NCBI RefSeq assembly: GCF_008369935.1
Contig: NZ_VTUZ01000049.1
Span: 1-64,000 of the forward strand
DNA length: 64,000 nucleotides
Direction of reading: 5' to 3'
Source: Paraburkholderia panacisoli
GTDB lineage: Bacteria > Pseudomonadota > Gammaproteobacteria > Burkholderiales > Burkholderiaceae
A program made the translations under genes and the position numbers. Shown piece by piece: positions 43,363-52,073 of this stretch. Below the pieces are notes generated by a model. The model did not search any database. It was not told where the DNA came from and worked only from the letters and a program-made list of their open reading frames with translations. Within the stretch, counting starts at the first letter, position 1. Every line of letters begins with the position of its first letter.

Positions 43363-44947
43363 GACGCGCCTCCTTCAATTCGAGGCCGAACGGCGCGTCG
43401 GTGAAGATCGACGCATCCATGGTCTTCAACGAGGGCGATACCGCCAGTTCGATATCCGACTGATCGAGCACGTCCCTTTGCAGATCGATGCCCGGTGCGA
43501 TTTCAATGACTTCGAGGCCGTTATCGCCGAGTTTGATTACGCAGCGCTCCGTTACGTACAGCGCTTCCTGTTTGCGCTGTCGTCCCATGCGGCCGCTGAA
43601 GGTGACGTGATCCACGTCGGCGATGAATTTCTTTTTGCCTTCCTTGACGATCCTGATGCGCCCATCGCCGACTTCGAGCTTCGCGCCCGCCGTGAAATAG
43701 CCGCTGAACACCACACGCTTCGCATGGGTCGTGATGTCGATGAAGCCGCCGCATCCGGCCGTCAGATAAGGCTTGCTCGGCAGCTTCGACACGTTCACAT
43801 TGCCGTAGCGGTCGACTTGCAGGAACGACAGCAGCGACACGTCGAAGCCGCCGCCCTGGAAGTACACGAACTGCGACGGCGAGGGCATGATCGCGTCGGC
43901 ATTGCCCGAGCATCCGAACGCAAAACCGAGCAACGGCACGCCGCCGACCGCGCCTTGTTCGATCACCCACGTCACATCGTCCCGATAGCCCTCTTCGAGC
44001 AGAATGCGCGGGACATTCGCGGAGATGCCGAAGCCGAGATTCACCGCATCGTTTTGCGCCAGTTCCATCGCGGCACGGCGCGCAATGACCTTGTCCGCGT
44101 TCCAGTCGGTAAACGCGAAGGCGCTGTCGGGCAGCTTCACTTCACCGCTGATTTCCGGGTCGTATTCGATCTGCGTCGTCTGCTTCTGCTCGGGATCGAC
44201 GACCACGTAGTCCACCAGGTTGCAGGGAATGTGCACCTGCTGCGTATGCAGCGAACCCGCCTTCACCACGCGCTTCACCTGCGCGATGACGATGCCGCCG
44301 TTGTTGCGCACGGCGAGCGCCTGATCGCGTCCGCCGAGCAGCGCGCCTTCGTGCTCGAAGGACAGGTTGCCGCGTTCGTCGGCTGTCGTTGCCCGCACGA
44401 TTGCGACACGGGGTACGAAGTTCTTGTAGAACAGCCATTCATCGCCGGCGAACGTGACTTTTTCGACGATCGGATGTTCGGCCGCCTGCGCGTTCATCGC
44501 GCCGCCCTGGCGATCGGGATCGACGTAGGTGTCGAGCCCCACCTTCGTCAGAACGCCAGGACGTTTCGCCGCGACCTCGCGATGCATGTCGAAGAGCACG
44601 CCGCTCGGCAGGTTGTATGCGCGGATTTCGTTGTCGGCGACGAGCCGCCAGATGTCGGGCATCGGCAGACTGGATGGGCCGCTCGGGAACGAGCCCGCGA
44701 TCACCGTCTGTACCAGGCCCTGCTTCGCGATGTGGTCGATGCCCTTGATGCCGTACATGTCGCCTGCGGCAATCGGATGCAGCATCGTCAGATTTCGCGG
44801 ATGGCCTTCGGCTTCGAAACGCGCACCGATCGCCGCGAGCATCGCATCGGGGCAACCGAGGCCGCTCGACGAGCTCACGGTGACGATATCGCCGTCGCCG
44901 ATCAGGCTCGCGGCCTGGGCGAGTGAAACAAGCTTGCTAGAACGCAC
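43355..44947 (-). CDS. Acyl-CoA transferase (fused family I type)
   Basis: The 530-residue protein holds both halves of a family I CoA transferase in one chain: an N-terminal 'DGDIVTVSSSSGLGCPDAML' domain and a C-terminal domain starting near 285. The catalytic glutamate is Glu330 in VIEQGAVGG, followed by a 'GGGFDVSLL' loop. Propionate-CoA and acetoacetyl-CoA transferases share this layout. It moves CoA to a carboxylate, so it probably activates the acid produced in this pathway. It is the second gene of the LacI operon. Confidence 0.92.
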   Translation of the reverse strand: MRSSKLVSLAQAASLIGDGDIVTVSSSSGLGCPDAMLAAIGARFEAEGHPRNLTMLHPIAAGDMYGIKGIDHIAKQGLVQTVIAGSFPSGPSSLPMPDIWRLVADNEIRAYNLPSGVLFDMHREVAAKRPGVLTKVGLDTYVDPDRQGGAMNAQAAEHPIVEKVTFAGDEWLFYKNFVPRVAIVRATTADERGNLSFEHEGALLGGRDQALAVRNNGGIVIAQVKRVVKAGSLHTQQVHIPCNLVDYVVVDPEQKQTTQIEYDPEISGEVKLPDSAFAFTDWNADKVIARRAAMELAQNDAVNLGFGISANVPRILLEEGYRDDVTWVIEQGAVGGVPLLGFAFGCSGNADAIMPSPSQFVYFQGGGFDVSLLSFLQVDRYGNVNVSKLPSKPYLTAGCGGFIDITTHAKRVVFSGYFTAGAKLEVGDGRIRIVKEGKKKFIADVDHVTFSGRMGRQRKQEALYVTERCVIKLGDNGLEVIEIAPGIDLQRDVLDQSDIELAVSPSLKTMDASIFTDAPFGLELKEARHG

Positions 44948-44966
44948 AGTGAATCTCCTCGAACTT

Positions 44967-45986
44967 TTATTCAGCGAACCGGGACGGCACCGTCACGTGC
45001 CCGCCCGCTTCGGCGGACTTCGCGAGCGACAGCGCGGCGACGAGTGAGCGATAACCGTCGATGCCCGTCGCGGCGGGATCTTGTCCTTCGGAAATGGCGC
45101 GATGGAATTGCGCGACGGCGATGCGGTACAGGTCGTGATGTTCGACTTCGATCTCTTGCGCGCCGTCGGCCGTGCGCAGAACGATTTCGCCGATGGGGCG
45201 CTGGGTCATCACGTCCTTCGCGAACAGTGACCCCGCGGTGCCGTGAATTTCGAGCCCCGTCGGCGCGAAGGGCACCGTGAACGCATCGTGGAGCTGCGCG
45301 AGCACACCGCCCTTGAAACGGACGATAGCCATCACGCCATCGGCAAGACCTGCCGACGACATCGTTCCCGACGAGGTCATCGCGCTGACTTCGACGGGTT
45401 CGTCGTCGAGCAGGAAACGCAACGTATCGATGTCGTGGACCGAGATATCGAGGATCACGCCGCCGCCCGCGGCCGGGCGTTCGATGCGCCAGCCGCGCAG
45501 ATGCGGCGGCAGCGACACCGCATGAAAAACGCGCGCGAAAAGGGGAGTGCCTACGGCCCCGGCGCGGATGAGATCGCGCATCTTCCGGTGCGTCGCGGCA
45601 CAGCGCAGGTGATGGTTGGTGCCGAGCTTCACGCCGTGTGCCGCGCACGCTTCGATCATCTGCGCGGCCTCGTCTTCCGTCAGCGCGAGGGGTTTTTCGC
45701 ACAGCACGTGCTTGCCGGCTTGCGCGGCGGCCACTGCTTGCGGCAGATGTTTGTCGTTGGTGCTGCTGATATAGACCGCCGTAATCGACGAATCGCGGAG
45801 CACTGCGTCGAAGTCCGTCGAGTGCACCGCGATGCCGTGCTTCTGCGCGAATTCGCTCGCACGGTCCGCGCTGTCGCTCACGACCACGGCGATCTCGCCG
45901 TCGAGCTGCGCGCGGATGGCGTCGGCCATCCATTCGTCGGCGATGGTGCTGGCGCCGATCAGCGCCCAGCGGATAGTTGCCGTCAT
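44967..45986 (-). CDS. Gfo/Idh/MocA family oxidoreductase
   Basis: The 339-residue protein has an N-terminal NAD(P) Rossmann domain ('WALIGASTIADEWMADAIR') and 'LCEKPLALTEDEA' with the conserved Lys. The C-terminal alpha/beta domain has 'GGGVILDISVHDIDTLRFLL' carrying the catalytic Asp/His. Such enzymes oxidise or reduce sugars, inositols and their derivatives. GGAGAG precedes the ATG at 45986. It is the first gene of the long leftward operon, directly behind the LacI operators. Its presence fits a sugar- or polyol-like substrate. Confidence 0.93.
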   Translation of the reverse strand: MTATIRWALIGASTIADEWMADAIRAQLDGEIAVVVSDSADRASEFAQKHGIAVHSTDFDAVLRDSSITAVYISSTNDKHLPQAVAAAQAGKHVLCEKPLALTEDEAAQMIEACAAHGVKLGTNHHLRCAATHRKMRDLIRAGAVGTPLFARVFHAVSLPPHLRGWRIERPAAGGGVILDISVHDIDTLRFLLDDEPVEVSAMTSSGTMSSAGLADGVMAIVRFKGGVLAQLHDAFTVPFAPTGLEIHGTAGSLFAKDVMTQRPIGEIVLRTADGAQEIEVEHHDLYRIAVAQFHRAISEGQDPAATGIDGYRSLVAALSLAKSAEAGGHVTVPSRFAE

Positions 45987-45997
45987 GTCTCTCTCCA

Positions 45998-46011
45998 TTG
46001 GAACGTTCCAA
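45998..46011. promoter_or_regulatory. LacI-type operator O1
   Basis: TTGGAACGTTCCAA is a perfect 14-base palindrome. It lies 11 bases before the first gene of the leftward operon, downstream of its promoter. Confidence 0.85.
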
Positions 46012-46021
46012 CTTGCGTTCG

Positions 46022-46035
46022 TTGGATCGTTCCAA
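46022..46035. promoter_or_regulatory. LacI-type operator O2
   Basis: TTGGATCGTTCCAA differs from O1 by one base. It overlaps the expected transcription start of the leftward promoter, the classical position for repression. Its centre is 24 bases from that of O1. Confidence 0.85.
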
Positions 46036-46038
46036 CAA

Positions 46039-46067
46039 ACTGTAGTAGACTCATTTCACGCTGTCAA
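46039..46067 (-). promoter_or_regulatory. Sigma-70-type promoter of the 11-gene operon
   Basis: Read leftward: a consensus -35 TTGACA (46067-46062), a 17-base spacer and a -10 TACAGT (46044-46039). It lies between operators O2 and O3, so bound repressor could block or loop across it. Confidence 0.75.
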
Positions 46068-46074
46068 ACACTTT

Positions 46075-46088
46075 TTGGAACGTTCCAA
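46075..46088. promoter_or_regulatory. LacI-type operator O3
   Basis: TTGGAACGTTCCAA is identical to O1. It lies just before the lacI-family start codons (GTG 46091, ATG 46103), suited to autorepression and to looping with O1/O2 across the leftward promoter. Confidence 0.85.
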
Positions 46089-46102
46089 TTGTGCAAAGCA
46101 AT

Positions 46103-47155
46103 ATGAAATCCGGTCCGACCATCCAGGACATTGCCGCCGCGGCGGGCGTATCGAAGTCGACGGTGTCGCTGGTTTTGCAGGAAAGCCCGCGCATCAAGGC
46201 GGAAACCGCCGAGAAGGTGCGCGAGGCGGCCCGCGCGCTGGGCTATGTGTACAACCGTGGCGCCGCGAATCTGCGCGGGCGGCGCAGCACGACCATCGGG
46301 ATGGTGATCAACGATCTGACGAATCCGTTCTTCGTCGAACTGCTGGTCGCGATCGAACGCGTGTTGGCGCAATCGGGCTACACCACGCTGATGGCGCACA
46401 CGGCGGAAGACGTCGAGACGCAGACGAGGGTGCTGCGCTCGATGCGCGAACAGAATGTTGCCGGACTGATCATGTCGCCCGCGCTGGGTACGCCGGACGC
46501 ATTGGCTGACGAAATCCGCTCGTGGGGTATTCCGCTCGTGCTCGTTATGCGTCCGATGGGCGTCGATGTCGATACGGTCGGTGTGGACAACACGTACGGC
46601 TTCGAGCTCGCCACGCAGCATCTCATTGAACAGGGGCATACGCGAATCGCGTTTGCCGGCAACAGGAAAGGCTATACGGTCGCCAATCAGCGCCGACAGG
46701 GCTATCTGTCCGCGATGGCCGAGCATGGGCTGGCCGTCGACGACGAATGGATCGTCGATGTCGAGTTGACGCCAAAGGGCGGACGCGATGCCGTGCGTGC
46801 GATCTTCGACATGAAGCCTCGACCAACGGCCGTGCTTTGTTATAACGATCAGGTTGCCGTCGGCGTGCTGCACGAACTGGACAGGATGGGCAAACGTGCG
46901 GGCAAGGCATTGGCCGTTGTGGGTTGCGACAATGTCATCGCTGCCGAACATACGAATCCGCCCTTGACTACGTTGTCGGCTGGTGCCGACAGGCTGGGGG
47001 TGATGGCCAGCCGGACGTTGCTGGCAAGGCTCGAGGCGACGGAAGAACAGCAAGCACCCGTGGTGCAGTATTTCGCGGTGCCGGAATTGGTTGTCAGAGA
47101 GTCGAGCGTCGGCGCTGGGTCTCGTAGCAGGAGTGGAAGTGAAGCGGCTTTGTGA
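46103..47155 (+). CDS. LacI family transcriptional repressor
   Basis: The 350-residue regulator has the LacI helix-turn-helix ('TIQDIAAAAGVSKSTVSLVLQESPRIKAETAEKV') and hinge helix ('NRGAANLRGRRSTTIG'). The periplasmic-binding-like core has 'VDNTYGFELATQHLIEQGH' and 'CYNDQVAVGVLHEL'. The ATG at 46103 is used; an in-frame GTG at 46091, abutting operator O3, would add four residues. Neither has a strong ribosome site, so expression may be low. It is divergent from the 11-gene operon, whose promoter carries three matching operators. The inducer is probably the imported compound or an intermediate. Confidence 0.92.
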   Translation: MKSGPTIQDIAAAAGVSKSTVSLVLQESPRIKAETAEKVREAARALGYVYNRGAANLRGRRSTTIGMVINDLTNPFFVELLVAIERVLAQSGYTTLMAHTAEDVETQTRVLRSMREQNVAGLIMSPALGTPDALADEIRSWGIPLVLVMRPMGVDVDTVGVDNTYGFELATQHLIEQGHTRIAFAGNRKGYTVANQRRQGYLSAMAEHGLAVDDEWIVDVELTPKGGRDAVRAIFDMKPRPTAVLCYNDQVAVGVLHELDRMGKRAGKALAVVGCDNVIAAEHTNPPLTTLSAGADRLGVMASRTLLARLEATEEQQAPVVQYFAVPELVVRESSVGAGSRSRSGSEAAL

Positions 47156-47250
47156 AGGTGTCTTTTACGCTTGAATGAAGCAAGCGGTCGACGAAGCGAT
47201 GAGGCGACTGTCGTCGTCAACCGGAAGCGGCAATTGAGTGGCGTTCGCTC

Positions 47251-47290
47251 ATGGACGCTCACGGTTATTGGAAAAATCGTGAGCGTCCAT
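47251..47290. repeat. Perfect 13-base inverted repeat between convergent genes
   Basis: ATGGACGCTCACG and CGTGAGCGTCCAT flank a 14-base loop, between the ends of the lacI and dicarboxylate-carrier genes. There is no T-run on either side, so simple rho-independent termination is doubtful. It may protect 3' ends or act bidirectionally. Confidence 0.55.
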
Positions 47291-47341
47291 CTGCAATGGG
47301 CGCTTCGGGCGACAGTCATTGAGCCCTTGTCCCAATCCCTC

Positions 47342-48757
47342 TCACTGCGATCCGGGTACGCCCCTCGCCGCTATCCTACCGGGATGCGGATTGACATCGC
47401 TGACATCCTCCGGCAGCAGATTGCCATCCCCCAGACTGGCGTCGGCCCGCGCGGTGGCCGGATACCGCTCGGGATACAGATGCCGCTCGGCCACGCTCGC
47501 ATCGAACGTCCGCGACCATCTGGCGATCACCACCGTGGCGAGGCTGTTGCCGATCGTATTGCACGTTGCAATGGCCATCGACATGAACCGGTAAACACCG
47601 AAGATGATCGCAATCCCTTCCACCGGCAGAATGCCCGTCGAGGTCACGGTCGCCGCAAACACCACGAACGAGCCGCCCGACACCGTTGCCGCGCCTTTGG
47701 ACGTCAACAGCATCAGCAACAGCAAACCGATCTGATGCTCGAGCGTGATCGGCACGTTGTACGCGTGCGCGATGAACATCACACCCATCGACATGAAGAG
47801 CGACGTGCCATCGAGGTTGAACGCGTAGCCGGTCGGCAACACGAGCCCGACGGTCTGTTTGGCGCAGCCGAGTCTTTCGAGCTTGATCAGCAGACGCGGC
47901 AGCGCGCTTTCCGACGACGCCGTGCCGAGCACGATGATGATTTCGTCCTTGATGTAGCGCAGAAAGCGCCACAAGCTGAAGCCGGCCAGCTTCGCGATGA
48001 TGCCCATCACCACGACGATGAACAGCACCACCACCGCGTAGAAGCTGAAGACCAGCTGCGCGAGTGCGATCAGCACGGCGGTGCCGTTACTGCCCACCGA
48101 GTAGGCGACCGCGCCGAGCGTGCCGAGCGGGGCAAGCTTCATCACGAGATTGATGAACGAGAACAGCACCTCGGAGACGAGATCGAGCCCTTCGGTGATT
48201 CGCACGCGCCGTCCCTCCGGAATCGCGAGAATGCCGATGCCGACCATCACCGCGAGCACCACGACCTGCAGCAGTTCACCCTTGACGAAAGCACCGATGA
48301 AGTTATCCGGCACGAGATGCATGACGAACTCGCTGAAACCTTGGGGCGCGGCTTTGGCCGCCGTCGCCGGCAGCGCGGCGACGCTGACGGATGTCATGCC
48401 CTTGCCGGTTTGCAGCAGGTTGCCGGCCAGCAGGCCGACCATCAGTGCGATCGTCGAGACGACCTCGAAGTAGACGATCGCCCGCCAGCCGACCCGGCCT
48501 GCGCTTTTCACGTCGCCGGCCGACGCGATGCCGTGCACGATCGTGAGGAACACCAGCGGCGCGACGCCTGCCTTGATCAGCGCGAGAAAGATATCGCCGA
48601 GTACCTTGAGCTGCGAGCCGAACTTCGGAAACAGCAGCCCGAGTGCGATACCCAGCACCAGCGCGAGCAGGACCTGCATGCCCAGCTTGCGATACCAGGG
48701 CAGTTTCTTCGGCGGGGCGACGATCGATTCGTCGCGTGATGCGTTTGCGTGATTCAT
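47342..48757 (-). CDS. Dicarboxylate/amino-acid:cation symporter (DctA-like, DAACS family)
   Basis: The 471-residue carrier has the family's blocks: 'IKAGVAPLVFLTIVHGIA', 'VLGTASSESALPRLLIKLERLGC', 'GYAFNLDGTSLFMSM', 'TSKGAATVSGGSFVV' and 'TCNTIGNSLATVVIARW'. It resembles DctA but deviates from its usual 'NLDGTNIYM' motif, so the substrate may be a modified dicarboxylate. GGAGG lies eight bases before the ATG. The lyase gene lies upstream in the same leftward unit with a 34-base gap. Import of that lyase's substrate is the simplest role. Confidence 0.9.
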   Translation of the reverse strand: MNHANASRDESIVAPPKKLPWYRKLGMQVLLALVLGIALGLLFPKFGSQLKVLGDIFLALIKAGVAPLVFLTIVHGIASAGDVKSAGRVGWRAIVYFEVVSTIALMVGLLAGNLLQTGKGMTSVSVAALPATAAKAAPQGFSEFVMHLVPDNFIGAFVKGELLQVVVLAVMVGIGILAIPEGRRVRITEGLDLVSEVLFSFINLVMKLAPLGTLGAVAYSVGSNGTAVLIALAQLVFSFYAVVVLFIVVVMGIIAKLAGFSLWRFLRYIKDEIIIVLGTASSESALPRLLIKLERLGCAKQTVGLVLPTGYAFNLDGTSLFMSMGVMFIAHAYNVPITLEHQIGLLLLMLLTSKGAATVSGGSFVVFAATVTSTGILPVEGIAIIFGVYRFMSMAIATCNTIGNSLATVVIARWSRTFDASVAERHLYPERYPATARADASLGDGNLLPEDVSDVNPHPGRIAARGVPGSQ

Positions 48758-48791
48758 CGTGTGCTCCTCCACGTCCTTTGAACGGACGGGT

Positions 48792-50162
48792 TTAGATATC
48801 GCTCGACAGTGCCACTGCGCGATCCACCATGCGGGGCGCGAGACCCAGGTAGTTGGCGGGGTCGGTCATGCGGTCGATCGCCGCGCGGTCGAAATGCGCT
48901 GTCACGGCGGGCAACGCGGCGAGCGCTTCGGCGAGCGTGCCGCCTTGCTCGTTCACCGTGCGGCAGGCGTCGTAGACGATGTCGTGAGCCTGCTGGCGGC
49001 CGGTGAAAGGCGCCATCGCCATCATCACCGCCTCCGCGACGATCAGCCCCTTGCTGATGCCGAGGTTGTGCTTCATGCGCTCCGTGTCGACGATCAGGCC
49101 GCCGAGCGCGAACTTCGCCTGGTGCAGCGCGCCGGCCGACAGAATGAAGCTCTCGGGAATCGCAATCCATTCGGCGTGCCACGGCCCGGTCGCGCGCTCG
49201 AAATCCTGGATCATCGCGTCGACCATCAGCCCCGCGTGTTGACGCACTGCTTTGGCCGCGGCCAGCATCAGCTCGCTGGAAATCGGATTGCGCTTTTGCG
49301 GCATCGTGCTGCTCGCTCCGCGCCCTTTGACGAAGGGTTCGTAGACTTCGGCGAATTCGGTCGAGGCCATGATCATGATGTCGAGCGCGATCTTGCCGAG
49401 CGAACCGGTCACGAGCGCGAGCAGGTTGACCGCTTCCGCGAAACCGTCGCGCGCCACGTGCCATGTCGTGGCCGGCACGCCGAGCTTCAGTTCTTCGGCC
49501 AGCGCTTTCTGCACCTCGAAGCCTTGGTCGCCGAGCGACGCCAGCGTGCCCGCGGCGCCGGCGAACTCGACCACGGCCACGCGCGGGCGAAGTTGCGCGA
49601 GGCGTTCCTGATGCCGGTCGAACATGGCGAGCCAGATCGCGACCTTGTAGCCGAAGGTGACGGGCAGCGCCTGCTGCAAGTGCGTGCGGCCGGCCATCGG
49701 CGTATCGCGGTGCCGTTTCGCCAGATCCACGAGGATCGCGCGCAACTCGCGGATGTCGCCATCGATCACGTCGAGCGCGTCGCGTACCTGAAGCGACACG
49801 GCGGTATCCATGATGTCCTGCGTCGTCGCGCCCCAATGCACGTAACGGCCCGCTTCGCCGCACATCTCGACGAGCTGGTGCACGAGCGGGAGGATCGGAT
49901 AGCCGACGATGTCGGTCTCCTCGCGCATATGGTCGAAATCGATCCGCTCGATGCTGGATTCGCGCGCGATCACCTCGGCGGCTTCAGCGGGAATCACGCC
50001 GACGCGCGCCTCGGCTTTCGCCAGCGCCACTTCGACGTCGATATAGCGCTGCACCAGCGCGTAATCCGAAAACAGCGCCCGCATTCCGGCGGTGCCGAAG
50101 GCATCGCGAAACAGGATGGAGTCGACCACGGTGCTGGCCATCGGAATAGTGCGGTTCGTCAT
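48792..50162 (-). CDS. Fumarase/aspartase-superfamily lyase (PcaB/adenylosuccinate-lyase-like)
   Basis: The 456-residue enzyme has the three conserved regions of the superfamily: 'VHWGATTQDIMDTA', 'AGRTHLQQALPVTFGYK' and the flexible signature loop GASSTMPQKRNP with the catalytic Ser. It is closest in style to 3-carboxymuconate cycloisomerase and adenylosuccinate lyase-like proteins. Its place beside a dicarboxylate carrier, under a GntR regulator, argues for breakdown of an imported (amino)dicarboxylate to fumarate or a similar product, not purine synthesis. GAGAGGT precedes the ATG at 50162. Confidence 0.9.
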   Translation of the reverse strand: MTNRTIPMASTVVDSILFRDAFGTAGMRALFSDYALVQRYIDVEVALAKAEARVGVIPAEAAEVIARESSIERIDFDHMREETDIVGYPILPLVHQLVEMCGEAGRYVHWGATTQDIMDTAVSLQVRDALDVIDGDIRELRAILVDLAKRHRDTPMAGRTHLQQALPVTFGYKVAIWLAMFDRHQERLAQLRPRVAVVEFAGAAGTLASLGDQGFEVQKALAEELKLGVPATTWHVARDGFAEAVNLLALVTGSLGKIALDIMIMASTEFAEVYEPFVKGRGASSTMPQKRNPISSELMLAAAKAVRQHAGLMVDAMIQDFERATGPWHAEWIAIPESFILSAGALHQAKFALGGLIVDTERMKHNLGISKGLIVAEAVMMAMAPFTGRQQAHDIVYDACRTVNEQGGTLAEALAALPAVTAHFDRAAIDRMTDPANYLGLAPRMVDRAVALSSDI

Positions 50163-50227
50163 TGCGACCTCTCGGAAGTGCTGAAAAAGGGGACGGGATG
50201 AGCGGCATCTGGATCTGACGCTTTTCA

Positions 50228-50243
50228 ATATGTCCGGACATAT
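50228..50243. promoter_or_regulatory. GntR operator 1
   Basis: ATATGTCCGGACATAT is a perfect 16-base palindrome in the spacer between the lyase/carrier operon and the gntR gene. It differs from site 2 only in the central bases. Confidence 0.8.
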
Positions 50244-50252
50244 GTAAACTTA

Positions 50253-50268
50253 ATATGTTCGAACATAT
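50253..50268. promoter_or_regulatory. GntR operator 2
   Basis: ATATGTTCGAACATAT is a perfect 16-base palindrome centred 25 bases from site 1. A TATGAT -10-like hexamer follows at 50278-50283 toward the gntR gene, so binding here could block the gntR promoter. Confidence 0.8.
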
Positions 50269-50337
50269 GGAACAAGCTATGATTTACCCTGGCGTCCCAA
50301 AAAACCGCAAAAAACCGATCTCAAACCCGCACAACCG

Positions 50338-51069
50338 ATGAACAGACCGCACTTCGCCGATATCGCGCGCGACCTGACCCAAGGCATTGCATCCGGCCGC
50401 TATCCGGTCGGCTCGATCCTGCCGACCGAGCTGGAATTGCGCGATCAGTACCAGACGAGCCGCCACACGGTGCGCGCGGCGTTGCATGAATTGCAGCAGT
50501 TGGGGCTGGTGTCGCGCCGCAAGAACGCGGGTACGCGTGTCGAGTCCGCGCAGCCGAGAAACGACTTCAGACCGTCGCTCGCGTCGGTGGACGACGTCGT
50601 GCAGTTCGGCTCCGAGCACTTGCGCCTGGTGCAGTCGACGGAGGAAATCGTCGCGACCGGCAAGCTTGCGAAGACGCTCAAGTGCGCGAACGGTTCGAAA
50701 TGGCTGCGCGTTTCGAGCCTGCGCATCGACGGCGACCGTGAAAGCCCGCCGGTCGGCTGGACGGATGTGTATATCGACCCGGCCTACACGGAAGTCGCCG
50801 AGGCCGCGCGAGCTCGACCGGATACGCTGATCAGCGCATTGATCGAAGCGCGCTATGGCCGCTGCATCGCGGAGATCCAGCAGGACGTGCGCGGCGCGCT
50901 GATTTCAAAGGAGATGGCGCAAAGGCTGCGGGCCGAGGAGGGCACTGCGGCGCTCGAGATCGTGCGGCGTTATCTCGACTCCGCGGGCGAGACGTTCGAG
51001 GTGTCGATCAGCGTTCATCCCGCAGAACGGTTTTCGGTTTCGATGCGCTTGAAGCGGTCGGACGCGTAG
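50338..51069 (+). CDS. GntR family regulator, HutC/UTRA subfamily
   Basis: The 243-residue protein has an N-terminal GntR winged helix ('FADIARDLTQGIASGRYPVGSILPTELELRDQYQTSRHTVRAALHEL', about 6-70). A UTRA effector domain follows (about 90-235, 'GWTDVYIDPAYTEVAE', 'ALEIVRRYLDSAGETFEVSISVHP'). It is divergent from the lyase/symporter operon. The two palindromes in between are the evident targets. The effector is likely the transported acid or a product. Confidence 0.92.
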   Translation: MNRPHFADIARDLTQGIASGRYPVGSILPTELELRDQYQTSRHTVRAALHELQQLGLVSRRKNAGTRVESAQPRNDFRPSLASVDDVVQFGSEHLRLVQSTEEIVATGKLAKTLKCANGSKWLRVSSLRIDGDRESPPVGWTDVYIDPAYTEVAEAARARPDTLISALIEARYGRCIAEIQQDVRGALISKEMAQRLRAEEGTAALEIVRRYLDSAGETFEVSISVHPAERFSVSMRLKRSDA

Positions 51070-51239
51070 GGCGGGGGGAGCTTTTGATGTGTGTCGACGT
51101 TTTCTTGTGAGAATGTCGAATGGTCAAGGCCGAGCCACGGCGGAAGGCGGCTGGCGATTCGTAGCCTGTAATATCGGCCGAGTCGAACACGCTGACGACG
51201 GTTCGATGGTCAAACGTCCTTCCAACCCGCGACGCCTCA

Positions 51240-51506
51240 TTAGGAGCCTTGGTAAATATCACGCATCTTCGCTGCCTCGCCACTGTTCTGAAAATCCTCC
51301 AGCTCGCGGATCACTTGCGCGCGAGTTTTTCCAACGGAAACAGCCGGTGCCGGTGTGATAGAGGGAACTGCAATCGTAGGAGTTTGCGGGGTGCTGCCAG
51401 CCGCCACGGACTCCTGAGGATTGGTCGCTGTCTGGGCGAAGCATCCGTCCACCGTGCCCCCGGCCATCAGGGCAAGACAGACCGTGATCGATTGATAAAG
51501 CTTCAT
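51240..51506 (-). CDS. Small exported DUF4148-like protein
   Basis: The 88-residue protein has a signal peptide ('SITVCLALMAGGTVDGCFAQ'), a Pro/Thr-rich middle and a C-terminal 'GKTRAQVIRELEDFQNSGEAAKMRDIYQGS', the pattern of DUF4148 proteins typical of Burkholderiales. The Cys near the signal end could make it a lipoprotein. AAGGAG precedes the ATG by seven bases. Function unknown, periplasmic. Confidence 0.7.
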   Translation of the reverse strand: MKLYQSITVCLALMAGGTVDGCFAQTATNPQESVAAGSTPQTPTIAVPSITPAPAVSVGKTRAQVIRELEDFQNSGEAAKMRDIYQGS

Positions 51507-52073
51507 GAGAGTTCTCCTTCGGAGCTTGAGAGATCGGCCTGTGCATCTTTCGCCGACCGACAGCAGTCATCGCAGGAGCCAAAGCAGGTTCGACGCGCCG
51601 CGACGATCAGCCGATCCGGATGCACTCGACGAATGCCCTTTCAGCGTTGCTGTCATACTCATTCTTGGTCAGTCGAAATGCCGTCACAACGCACATGCGT
51701 AGGCGATGGACCCGCAACGCCTGCGAAAGATGTATGCACGCCCGTTGTCCGATCCGGGCGACGTGTCAGGTAGCCGCCTTCGATAACGAAGCGCCTTCCT
51801 GAACCGTCGAGGTGCGGCGAGGGCAGATCATGTCGTTGATACATTTGTGGGTGATGGTGCAGATGGCGACCTGTTATTCTGTTTTTGTCGTCCGGTGGCT
51901 GCGCACGAAGGTGCGGTGCACCTATGACCACCGTCACCGCTTTTGCTGGAATTTGCCGTCTTACTCCGTTAGCCACGTTCGCTGGGAACCTGTCTTAACC
52001 CGTGGCGTGCCGATACAGACTCTCGACCTCGCGCTCTATCCGCCCACGACGGTTTTCCTGATCAAGCAGCCTT
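51507..52073. other. Intergenic stretch, no confident gene
   Basis: Some 570 bases lie before the histidine kinase. A rightward ORF from 51812 overlaps the kinase start, but its product has no family resemblance and no clear ribosome site. GC is lower than in the neighbouring operons. The region presumably contains promoters in both directions. Confidence 0.4.

Noticed and set aside
47171..48739. Rightward 522-residue ORF antisense to the dicarboxylate carrier
   Set aside because: Low-complexity His/Asp/Arg-rich translation opposite a well-conserved symporter gene; no ribosome site of its own.
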